From: Hyphomonas sp.
Lineage (GTDB): Bacteria > Pseudomonadota > Alphaproteobacteria > Caulobacterales > Hyphomonadaceae
Reading direction: 5' to 3'
Length of the DNA: 6,269 nt
Assembly: GCA_003486945.1 (NCBI GenBank)
Contig: DNFL01000028.1
Span: 1 to 6,269 of the forward strand
Both the position numbers and the translations under genes were made by a program. The notes beneath the pieces are model-generated. The model did no database searches. It was given only the letters and a program-made list of their open reading frames with translations, and was not told where the DNA came from. Numbering within the stretch: position 1 is the stretch's first letter; each line of letters starts with the position of its first letter. Shown in pieces: positions 1 to 5,788 of this stretch.

Positions 1-1355
<1,355 letters not shown>

Positions 1356-2027
1356 TCAGTCGAAATCGCGGAACACGTCGTCAGCCGAGATGTCCTTCTT
1401 GAAGACATCCTCCGGCTCATCCTCGATCACCACCGGCGTGTCCTGTGCCGGGGCAAGGCCCGGGCCTTCGGCGCGCGCGGCTTTTTCCGCTTCGATCTTG
1501 CGGCGCTTGTCGGAGGCGCGCGAGATCACATCGTCAAGCTCGATCTGGCTGCACAGGCCCAGCGTCACCGGGTCCACAGGGCGGATGTTCTGCGCATTCC
1601 AGTGGCTCTTGTCGCGTACATTGTTGATCGTCGCCTTGGTCGTGCCGATCAGCTTGATGATCTGCGCGTCGGAAACTTCCGGGTGGTTGCGGATGAACCA
1701 GGCCACAGCATCCGGCTTGTCGGCGCGGCGGATCACCGGCGTATAGCGGCTGCCCTTGCGCTTCGGTTGCGGGATGTGGTCGATCTTCGAAGTTGCCACC
1801 TGCAGCTGGTAGTCGGGGTTCTCTTCGCCCCGCGCAATTTCCTCGCGCGAGAGAATGCCGCCGGCAATCGGGTCAACGCCGCGCATGTTCTCGGCCACGT
1901 CGCCGTCGGCGATGCCCTTCACTTCGAGATGGTGCAGGCCGCAGAATTTCGCGATCTGGGCGAAGGTCAGCGTCGTGTTGTCGAGCAGCCAGACAGCGGT
2001 TGCGCGCGGCATCAGGACATCGGCCAT
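1356..2027 (-). CDS. trcR: Cell cycle transcriptional regulator TrcR (DUF1013 family)
   Basis: This 223-residue protein matches the DUF1013 family, an alphaproteobacterial group now usually named cell cycle transcriptional regulator TrcR after work in Caulobacter relatives; I assign it from recall of the family's look. Two helix-turn-helix-like segments are visible: about residues 20-43 (LTFAQIAKFCGL onwards) and 118-139 (VSDAQIIKLIGTTKATINNV). Each is followed by the same block, NxRxVDPxxxGxxSxxE (47-63 and 147-163), so the protein is an internal duplication of one unit joined by a basic linker (QPKRKGSR, 87-94). The C-terminus is an acidic tail (EDEPEDVF, 202-209). An AAGGAG ribosome binding site 7 nt before the ATG supports the start. 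asd follows after 24 nt. The role is DNA binding and transcription control; the target genes cannot be read from the sequence. Confidence 0.88.
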   Translation of the reverse strand: MADVLMPRATAVWLLDNTTLTFAQIAKFCGLHHLEVKGIADGDVAENMRGVDPIAGGILSREEIARGEENPDYQLQVATSKIDHIPQPKRKGSRYTPVIRRADKPDAVAWFIRNHPEVSDAQIIKLIGTTKATINNVRDKSHWNAQNIRPVDPVTLGLCSQIELDDVISRASDKRRKIEAEKAARAEGPGLAPAQDTPVVIEDEPEDVFKKDISADDVFRDFD

Positions 2028-2066
2028 GGTGTGTCTCCTTGAAACTGTTTCTGCCGCCTGAAATGC

Positions 2067-2097
2067 AGCCGCCCGGCACTGGGGGTGCCGGGCGGTT
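2067..2097 (-). terminator. Strong GC hairpin between oxidoreductase gene and trcR (terminator or leader structure)
   Basis: Arms 2067-2079 and 2085-2097 form 13 consecutive pairs, of which the inner 11 are perfect Watson-Crick and GC-rich (GCCCGGCAC against GTGCCGGGC plus two more C-G pairs); one outer pair is a wobble. The loop is 5 nt. On the minus strand the hairpin lies about 75 nt after the oxidoreductase stop and is followed by a poor T-tract (GCATTTC). It could end the oxidoreductase transcript, although it would also lie inside the trcR leader if the promoter at 2128-2155 is real. Termination activity is uncertain because the T-tract is weak. Confidence 0.5.
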
Positions 2098-2127
2098 CGG
2101 GTCCAGGCGGGCTGGTACCTTGGCGCC

Positions 2128-2155
2128 CCTATACGCCAGATGGCCCGCTTTGCAA
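2128..2155 (-). promoter_or_regulatory. Putative sigma-70-type promoter for trcR-asd
   Basis: On the minus strand TTGCAA (2155-2150) and TATAGG (2133-2128) are separated by 16 nt. Each matches four of six positions of the -35 and -10 consensus. The pair sits between the end of the upstream oxidoreductase gene and trcR, and would give a leader of roughly 95 nt. A perfect 10-bp palindrome, CTTTGCAAAG (2148-2157), overlaps the -35 box and could be a binding site. The call rests on consensus similarity only. Confidence 0.35.
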
Positions 2156-2171
2156 AGGGAAGTGCTGGAAA

Positions 2172-3146
2172 TCAGGGCAGCAGCAGGATTTTCCCCGAAT
2201 GCCCGCCTTGGTTCATCCGGGCGAGGGCGGCTTCGGCCTCGGCCAGCGGGAAGGTTCCGTCCAGTACCGGCCGGATGGCACCGCTCAGCACGTGGGGCCA
2301 GAAATCGCGCTCCACTGCGTCCCGGATACGCCGTTTCTCCAGCACCGGCCGCGCCCGCAGCGTTGTCGCCATCAGGGAAAGCCGCTTCATCAGCACCGGG
2401 GCAAAGTTCACGCTCGCTGCAAACCCGTCCTGATACGCAATGTTGATGATCCGCCCATCCGCATTCGCCGCCGCTATATTCTTCTGGATGTAATCGCCGC
2501 CCACCATATCGAGCGTCACATCCGCGCCGCCTTCGGCTTTCACCACGTCCTCGAACACCTCGGTGCGGTAGTTGATCGCCCGTGTCGCGCCGAGTTCCCG
2601 GGCAAGCGCACATTTCTCGTCCGATCCAGCCGTCCCGAAAATCTTCGCTGCGCCCCACACGTTGGCCATCTGGAGCGCCATCACGCCGATGCCGCTGGTT
2701 GCGCCATGGCACAGGAAATTCTCGCCCGGTTTCAGCCCCGCCCGGTCAAACACATTCGCCCAGACGGTAAACAGCGCTTCGGGGAAACAGCAGGCGAGCG
2801 TGAGATCAAACCCCGCCGGCACCGCCATCAGCGAGCCTTCATCCGCCACCACATGCGTTGCATATCCTCCGCCCGCCAGCAGCGCGCACACCCGGTCGCC
2901 CACCTTGAACCGCTCCGTACCCGGACCGACCTCAGCCACGATGCCCGAAACCTCAAGCCCGAGAATGGGCGAAGCGCCCGGCGGCGGCGGATAGCGTCCG
3001 GCCTTCTGCGCCAGGTCCGCACGGTTGAGGCCTGCGGCGGCCACCTCAATCAACACCTCACCCTTGCCGGGCATCGGCCGGTCCATCTCCACAATGGCCA
3101 GCGCCTCGCCCGGCGCGCCATGCGCAGCTTTCATCTTCGCTGTCAT
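2172..3146 (-). CDS. NAD(P)H:quinone oxidoreductase, PIG3-like zinc-free MDR family
   Basis: This 324-residue protein belongs to the zinc-independent quinone oxidoreductase branch of the medium-chain dehydrogenase/reductase superfamily. It resembles the PIG3/TP53I3-like group common in Alphaproteobacteria, which reduces quinones with NADPH in the cytoplasm. The N-terminal catalytic domain has the typical NRADLAQKAGRYPPPPGAS stretch (41-59) and GLEVSGIV (63-70). The Rossmann domain has the nucleotide loop HGATSGIGVMALQMA (147-161), and a GGHSGKILL ending (314-322) closes the fold. No zinc-ligand cysteine cluster is seen. The frame stays open upstream to 3239, but the ATG at 3146 fits best: a GGG-containing purine stretch ends 6 nt before it, the protein then has the family's standard length, and the extra 31 residues look like non-coding DNA. 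An alternative ATG lies four codons inside (3134). The gene is divergent from the DUF1192 gene. The physiological substrate is unknown. Confidence 0.93.
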   Translation of the reverse strand: MTAKMKAAHGAPGEALAIVEMDRPMPGKGEVLIEVAAAGLNRADLAQKAGRYPPPPGASPILGLEVSGIVAEVGPGTERFKVGDRVCALLAGGGYATHVVADEGSLMAVPAGFDLTLACCFPEALFTVWANVFDRAGLKPGENFLCHGATSGIGVMALQMANVWGAAKIFGTAGSDEKCALARELGATRAINYRTEVFEDVVKAEGGADVTLDMVGGDYIQKNIAAANADGRIINIAYQDGFAASVNFAPVLMKRLSLMATTLRARPVLEKRRIRDAVERDFWPHVLSGAIRPVLDGTFPLAEAEAALARMNQGGHSGKILLLP

Positions 3147-3176
3147 CCTTAACCCTTTCACGTTCCCGGTAACGGG

Positions 3177-3186
3177 GATTCGAGTC
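3177..3186. promoter_or_regulatory. Two abutting GANTC (CcrM methylation) sites in divergent intergenic region
   Basis: GATTC (3177-3181) and GAGTC (3182-3186) abut, forming GATTCGAGTC in the 92-nt gap between the oxidoreductase gene and the DUF1192-rcdA pair. GANTC is the target of the alphaproteobacterial cell-cycle methyltransferase CcrM. Promoter-proximal GANTC sites can be read by GcrA in Caulobacterales. The sites are certain; a regulatory role is inference. An imperfect hairpin (3163-3168 with 3173-3178) lies beside them. I could not assign clear -35/-10 boxes in either direction in this gap. Confidence 0.4.
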
Positions 3187-3238
3187 GCTTCTAACCCGGC
3201 TTTCTGCTTTCTTGCAGCCCAGAACACGGGAGGCCGCA

Positions 3239-3427
3239 ATGGCGCTGAACGATGAAGAACCCGTCCTGGTGCGCAAGGCGCAGGCGCTCGACCAGATGTC
3301 GGTGGAAGAACTCGCCTACCGGATCGAGCAGCTGAAAGCGGAAATCGCCGCCTGCGAAGCCGAGATCGAAAAGAAGAAAGCGCAGAAACGCGCTGCAGAC
3401 GCCCTGTTCGGCGGCGGCAGTAATTAA
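3239..3427 (+). CDS. DUF1192 family small coiled-coil protein
   Basis: The product is a 62-residue, highly charged protein matching the DUF1192 family of small alphaproteobacterial proteins with no known biochemical function. A short variable N-terminus leads into QALDQMSVEELAYRIEQL and then a Lys/Glu-rich helix with heptad-like spacing (about residues 20-54), which ends in the typical RAADALFGGG tail. This predicts a single long helix or coiled coil with no signal peptide or membrane segment. The ATG at 3239 is chosen because GGGAGG lies 5 nt before it; an in-frame ATG at 3212 has no such site and would add nine atypical residues. It lies 61 nt upstream of rcdA on the same strand, with no clear terminator between, so the two are probably co-transcribed. 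That makes a cell-cycle or proteolysis partnership possible but unproven. Confidence 0.88.
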   Translation: MALNDEEPVLVRKAQALDQMSVEELAYRIEQLKAEIAACEAEIEKKKAQKRAADALFGGGSN

Positions 3428-3488
3428 GTCTCGTGAAAGGGCTGGCGGGCTAGTCTCTCCCGTCCGGCACCGAATGTGGAGGGGGCAG

Positions 3489-4022
3489 ATGGCAGAACGT
3501 GATGCGGTGAGCACGCCCGAGGCATTCACCGGCGGCAAGCTCTTTGATACCGTGTTCACGCGCGGCATGGCCCTCGTCGAGGAAACCGCCGCCTATCTCG
3601 ATGGCCCCGGCCGCGATCAGTCGAAAACCTTGCCGCGCGAAGCGGGCCTTACATACTCCGCCTGGAGTATGGAGCTGACCACGCGCCTGATGCAGGCCGC
3701 CTCCTGGCTGGTGATGCAGAAAGCCGTGCGCGATGGCGAGATGCGCCGCGAAGATGCCAGCGCCCGCAAATACCGCATCCGCCGCGACGAGCCGCCGCTC
3801 GATCCGTCCGCCCAGAAAGACAATGGCCTGCCGCCGCGTTTCCTTGAACTCGTCGGACGCGCAGAAGCCCTGTTCGAACAGATTTGCCGGCTCGATGAAG
3901 CGCTCTATCCGCCCGTCCGCGCGAAGGCTCCAGCCAACCCGGTCTCCGACCAGCTCGCCGCCCTCCAGAAAGCCGCCGAAACCGGCGCTTTCGATCCGCT
4001 GATGATCTGGCGGAAGAAGTAG
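3489..4022 (+). CDS. rcdA: RcdA, CtrA-degradation adaptor (DUF1465 family)
   Basis: This 177-residue protein matches DUF1465/RcdA. In Caulobacter, RcdA is a cytoplasmic adaptor that joins CpdR-primed ClpXP and, with PopA and cyclic di-GMP, delivers the master regulator CtrA for degradation at the swarmer-to-stalked transition. Recognisable parts are the N-terminal helix FTRGMALVEETAAYLDGPGR (23-42), the second helix SMELTTRLMQAASWLVMQKAV (60-80), a basic linker (91-100), and a third helix LELVGRAEALFEQICRLDEALY (119-140). This agrees with the known three-helix-bundle fold. After these comes a proline/alanine-rich C-terminal tail ending FDPLMIWRKK, probably flexible. The ATG at 3489 has a strong GGAGGGGG site just before it; an in-frame ATG at 3474 precedes that site and is less likely. 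The gene ends 7 nt from the convergent tetR gene. Length and conserved blocks look intact. Confidence 0.88.
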   Translation: MAERDAVSTPEAFTGGKLFDTVFTRGMALVEETAAYLDGPGRDQSKTLPREAGLTYSAWSMELTTRLMQAASWLVMQKAVRDGEMRREDASARKYRIRRDEPPLDPSAQKDNGLPPRFLELVGRAEALFEQICRLDEALYPPVRAKAPANPVSDQLAALQKAAETGAFDPLMIWRKK

Positions 4023-4029
4023 GCCGCGC

Positions 4030-4665
4030 CTACAGCGCCCCGTTCGTCCGCAGGAACGCCATCACCTGCTCCGCGCAGAAGCCTTCCTTCACGGGCGCGC
4101 GCGAAATCGTCAGGCGGTGGAAGATCGGCCCCAGCAGCTGCTCCAGCACATCGTCCAGCTCGAAATCACGCCGGATCACGCGTTTTGCTGCCAGTTCAGC
4201 CAGCACCATGCGCAGCGGCTGGCGGATGTCGCGGCCAACCCAGGCGCGCCACACTTCGCCGGCATCCTTGTCATCCGCCGCCGCCAGCAGGGCCACGCGC
4301 AGCACGGCATGGCCGTGCCCGGTCCGCGCCGCAGCTTCCAGCGGAATGATCAGCGCGGTGATACGCTCCTGCGGGTCGCGCCCGCCTTCCGGCGCATCGG
4401 GGATCAGCGCGAGGGCCGCATCTACGCACATCGCGCCGATAGATGGCCACCAGCGATAGATCGTCTGCTTCGAAGCGCTCGCGCGCTTGGCCACCGAGTC
4501 GACGCTGAACCCGCGCCAGCCATTCTCGGCCATTTCCTCGCGCGCGGCTTCCAGGATCGCGGCCTTGGACACTTCGCTGCGCGTCGGCCCCTTGCGGGAT
4601 TTGCCGCCCCCGGATGCCGGCGCCGGGGCAGGGGCCGTGCTGTTTTCATCGCTCGGGGTGGTCAT
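4030..4665 (-). CDS. TetR/AcrR-family transcriptional regulator
   Basis: This 211-residue protein has a typical TetR-family N-terminal DNA-binding domain. It starts with SKAAILEAAREEMAENG (33-49) and continues into the helix-turn-helix FSVDSVAKRASASKQTIYRW (53-72). A C-terminal ligand-binding and dimerisation domain follows, with a conserved-looking segment LLGPIFHRLTISRAPVKEGF (177-196), similar to the TetR_C_11-type group. Residues 1-28 form an Ala/Pro-rich, charged extension of low complexity before the domain. AGGAG 7 nt before the ATG supports this start. The gene is divergent from the carbonic anhydrase gene across a 151-nt region holding a 17-bp near-palindrome, so it may repress itself, that gene, or both. 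The ligand cannot be predicted. Its end is 7 nt from the end of rcdA. Confidence 0.93.
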   Translation of the reverse strand: MTTPSDENSTAPAPAPASGGGKSRKGPTRSEVSKAAILEAAREEMAENGWRGFSVDSVAKRASASKQTIYRWWPSIGAMCVDAALALIPDAPEGGRDPQERITALIIPLEAAARTGHGHAVLRVALLAAADDKDAGEVWRAWVGRDIRQPLRMVLAELAAKRVIRRDFELDDVLEQLLGPIFHRLTISRAPVKEGFCAEQVMAFLRTNGAL

Positions 4666-4761
4666 GCAAATGCTCCTGATGGCCCCGCCGGACTATTACC
4701 GGATTCCGTGCGTGGGCGAAACTGACCGTTCCGTTCTAGGTGCCATTGGTTTCGAAAATGC

Positions 4762-4789
4762 TTGCAGCGAGATAGGAATTGCCTATCAG
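4762..4789 (+). promoter_or_regulatory. Putative promoter of the carbonic anhydrase gene
   Basis: TTGCAG (4762-4767) and TATCAG (4784-4789) are 16 nt apart and match three and four consensus positions respectively. The start codon is 27 nt beyond the -10 box. The 17-bp palindrome at 4771-4787 fills the spacer and reaches into the -10 box, which is the usual arrangement for repression. The match is modest, so another promoter in this gap is possible. Confidence 0.3.
4771..4787. promoter_or_regulatory. Candidate TetR-family operator (17-bp near-palindrome)
   Basis: GATAGG and CCTATC form perfect 6-bp inverted arms around AATTG, and one further pair inside also matches. Size and symmetry fit a TetR-family operator. 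It lies between divergent tetR and carbonic anhydrase genes, 29 nt before the carbonic anhydrase ATG. Binding by the neighbouring regulator is inferred from position only. Confidence 0.45.
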
Positions 4790-4816
4790 GCGGCGGGAAA
4801 AGTCAGGAGCACCACG

Positions 4817-5446
4817 ATGAAAACCGTCGACGACCTGATGGCCGGCTATCGCCGGTTCCGCGCCGGTGTCTATGCCGAACAGGCCCAGCTCTACAGGGAA
4901 CTCGGGGAGGGGCAGGACCCCGATGTCATGTTGATCGCCTGTGCCGATAGCCGGGCTGAGCCTTCCGACATCTTCAATGCCGCTCCCGGCCAGATGTTCG
5001 TGGTCCGCAACGTTGCCAACCTCGTGCCGCCCTACAAACCGGACGGCGGCCTGCACGGCGTTTCGGCAGCCTTGGAATTTGCCGTCAACGTGCTGAAAGT
5101 CCGCCACATCGTGGTCATGGGCCATGGCGGCTGCGGCGGCGTCTCCGCCAGCCTGCACGGGCCCCGCGACCTGCCGATCGGCGAATTCGTCACGCCCTGG
5201 GTCAAACTTCTGGATGAGGCCCGCCAGCGCGTGGTCGATTCCGGATCGCTCAACCCGCAATTCGCCCTGGAACTGGAAGGCATCGAAACTTCCCTCGCCA
5301 ACCTGATGAGCTTCCCCTGGGTGGCCGAAAAGGTCGAAGCTGGCGAGCTCGAACTCCACGGCGCCTGGTTCGCCATCAAGCACGGCGAACTCCACTGGCG
5401 AAACCCGAAGACAAAACGCTTCGAAATCGTCGACCCGAAGGGCTGA
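4817..5446 (+). CDS. can: Beta-class carbonic anhydrase
   Basis: This zinc enzyme interconverts CO2 and bicarbonate in the cytoplasm, supplying bicarbonate for carboxylation reactions. The 209-residue product shows the beta-class signature. ACADSRAEPSDIF (41-53) gives zinc ligand Cys42 and the Asp44-Arg46 dyad, and GHGGCGGV (102-109) gives ligands His103 and Cys106. FVVRNVANLVPPY (61-73) and GVSAALEFAV (81-90) are also typical. The C-terminal GAWFAIKHGELHW (182-194) is the usual end of the fold. The ligand spacing resembles that of E. coli Can/CynT. The frame stays open 110 codons upstream, but that stretch runs antisense through tetR. The ATG at 4817 has AGGAG 7 nt before it and yields the normal length. 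No cyanase or transporter gene is adjacent, so a general housekeeping role is more likely than cyanate metabolism. Possible control by the divergent TetR is inferred from the intervening palindrome. Confidence 0.96.
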   Translation: MKTVDDLMAGYRRFRAGVYAEQAQLYRELGEGQDPDVMLIACADSRAEPSDIFNAAPGQMFVVRNVANLVPPYKPDGGLHGVSAALEFAVNVLKVRHIVVMGHGGCGGVSASLHGPRDLPIGEFVTPWVKLLDEARQRVVDSGSLNPQFALELEGIETSLANLMSFPWVAEKVEAGELELHGAWFAIKHGELHWRNPKTKRFEIVDPKG

Positions 5447-5456
5447 CCCCGCCTTC

Positions 5457-5517
5457 ATCCTCCCCTGCGAAGCGGGGGAGGTGGCTCTGTGCGAATCCGC
5501 GAGACGGAGGGGGGAGC
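5457..5517. repeat. REP-like intergenic repeat with GC hairpin
   Basis: Arms 5459-5468 (CCTCCCCTGC) and 5472-5481 (GCGGGGGAGG) pair over 10 bp, including one wobble, around a GAA loop. A spacer and then GAGACGGAGGGGGG follow. The reverse-strand pattern, CCCTCCGTCTCGC then CACCTCCCCCGCTTCGC, is like dispersed intergenic repeats I recall from Caulobacterales and Sphingomonadales genomes; a genome search is needed to confirm this. It lies 12 nt after the carbonic anhydrase stop and could also help end or stabilise that transcript, although no T-tract follows. Confidence 0.5.
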
Positions 5518-5556
5518 AACAAAAAACCCCCACTTCCACTCACAAATTCCAGCTCT

Positions 5557-5562
5557 TATATT
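5557..5562 (+). promoter_or_regulatory. Putative -10 box of the tRNA-Ala promoter
   Basis: TATATT matches five of six -10 consensus positions and sits 13 nt before the mature tRNA 5' end, a normal distance for a tRNA promoter. The region 17 nt upstream (TTCCAC, 5534-5539) is a poor -35 box. The local sequence is AT-richer than its surroundings. Confidence 0.45.
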
Positions 5563-5575
5563 CCTTCCCAGGAAT

Positions 5576-5651
5576 GGGGACGTAGCTCAGCTGGGAGAGC
5601 GCGGCGTTCGCAATGCCGAGGTCGGGAGTTCGATCCTCCTCGTCTCCACCA
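5576..5651 (+). tRNA. tRNA-Ala (anticodon CGC)
   Basis: The 76-nt sequence folds completely. It has a 7-bp acceptor stem (GGGGACG with CGTCTCC), a D-stem GCTC/GAGC, an anticodon stem CGGCG/TGCCG (one G-T pair), loop TTCGCAA with anticodon CGC at 5609-5611, a 5-nt variable loop, and a T-stem GGGAG/CTCCT around TTCGATC. The CCA end is encoded. The acceptor has the G3:U70 wobble pair that identifies alanine tRNAs, which confirms the anticodon reading. It decodes GCG, a common codon in GC-rich genomes. Transcription is probably from the -10 box at 5557. Confidence 0.97.
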
Positions 5652-5692
5652 TCCTGCTTCGCGCCTTCGGCGCTTTGCAGGACTTGTCCTGC
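5652..5692 (+). other. Overlapping alternative hairpins after the tRNA
   Basis: TCCTGC (5652-5657), GCAGGA (5677-5682) and TCCTGC (5687-5692) can pair in two exclusive ways. The first encloses an inner perfect stem GCGCC/GGCGC with a TTC loop (5661-5673). The second is a compact hairpin, GCAGGAC with GTCCTGC (5677-5692). The first arm begins at the base after the tRNA CCA end. This may be a 3' trailer or termination structure. Confidence 0.6.
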
Positions 5693-5695
5693 GGG

Positions 5696-5712
5696 GTGGC
5701 GCAGCCGCTTTT
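5696..5712 (+). terminator. Weak intrinsic terminator of the tRNA transcript
   Basis: GTGGC (5696-5700) can pair with GCCGC (5704-5708) around a GCA loop, with one wobble, and is followed directly by TTTT (5709-5712). The stem is short, so this is a tentative call. It follows the two alternative hairpins after the tRNA, and is the only T-tract in this gap directly after a stem. Confidence 0.35.
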
Positions 5713-5756
5713 GGATGCCTCCCACCTGAGCCGGCATCCCGAACGGCTAATCCTTG

Positions 5757-5780
5757 AGCGCTGTTCTTATTTACAGCGCT
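5757..5780. terminator. Perfect 8-bp inverted repeat at the 3' end of ppa
   Basis: AGCGCTGT (5757-5764) and ACAGCGCT (5773-5780) are perfectly complementary around an 8-nt AT-rich loop. The repeat begins 8 nt after the ppa stop codon in the ppa direction and lies between the converging tRNA and ppa transcripts. Neither side has a T-tract, so it may be a transcript-end structure rather than a classic intrinsic terminator. Confidence 0.45.
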
Positions 5781-5788
5781 GATGACCC

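Noticed and set aside
1873..2712. A 279-codon - strand frame overlapping trcR and the oxidoreductase gene out of frame
   Set aside because: It runs through both real genes and the hairpin gap. Both overlapped genes are intact in their own frames, so this is not a fusion or frameshift remnant.
2085..3152. A 355-codon open frame on the + strand, antisense to the whole oxidoreductase gene
   Set aside because: It mirrors a well-supported gene in GC-rich DNA where stop codons are rare antisense. Its product is rich in Arg, His and Pro with no recognisable family, and it has no convincing ribosome binding site.
3147..3239. A 31-residue N-terminal extension of the quinone oxidoreductase
   Set aside because: It would reach the DUF1192 start codon and use up the intergenic region. 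The shorter form matches standard family length.
3421..3428. TTAA-containing sequence before rcdA as a CtrA box
   Set aside because: Only a single TTAA is present and no TTAA-N7-TTAA spacing, so it does not meet the CtrA consensus.
4487..4816. A 110-codon N-terminal extension of the carbonic anhydrase
   Set aside because: It is antisense to the TetR gene and the intergenic region. The ATG at 4817 has a good ribosome binding site and gives the normal family length.
4736..5539. A 267-codon open frame on the - strand, antisense to the carbonic anhydrase
   Set aside because: The carbonic anhydrase has all its zinc ligands and a good start; the antisense frame has no family resemblance.
5489..5782. 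A 97-codon + strand frame spanning the tRNA gene
   Set aside because: It covers a complete tRNA and its flanking hairpins, and the product resembles no protein family.
5576..5788. tRNA gene as an integration site for a mobile element
   Set aside because: No repeat of the tRNA 3' end, integrase gene or composition change is seen; ppa follows after 137 nt.
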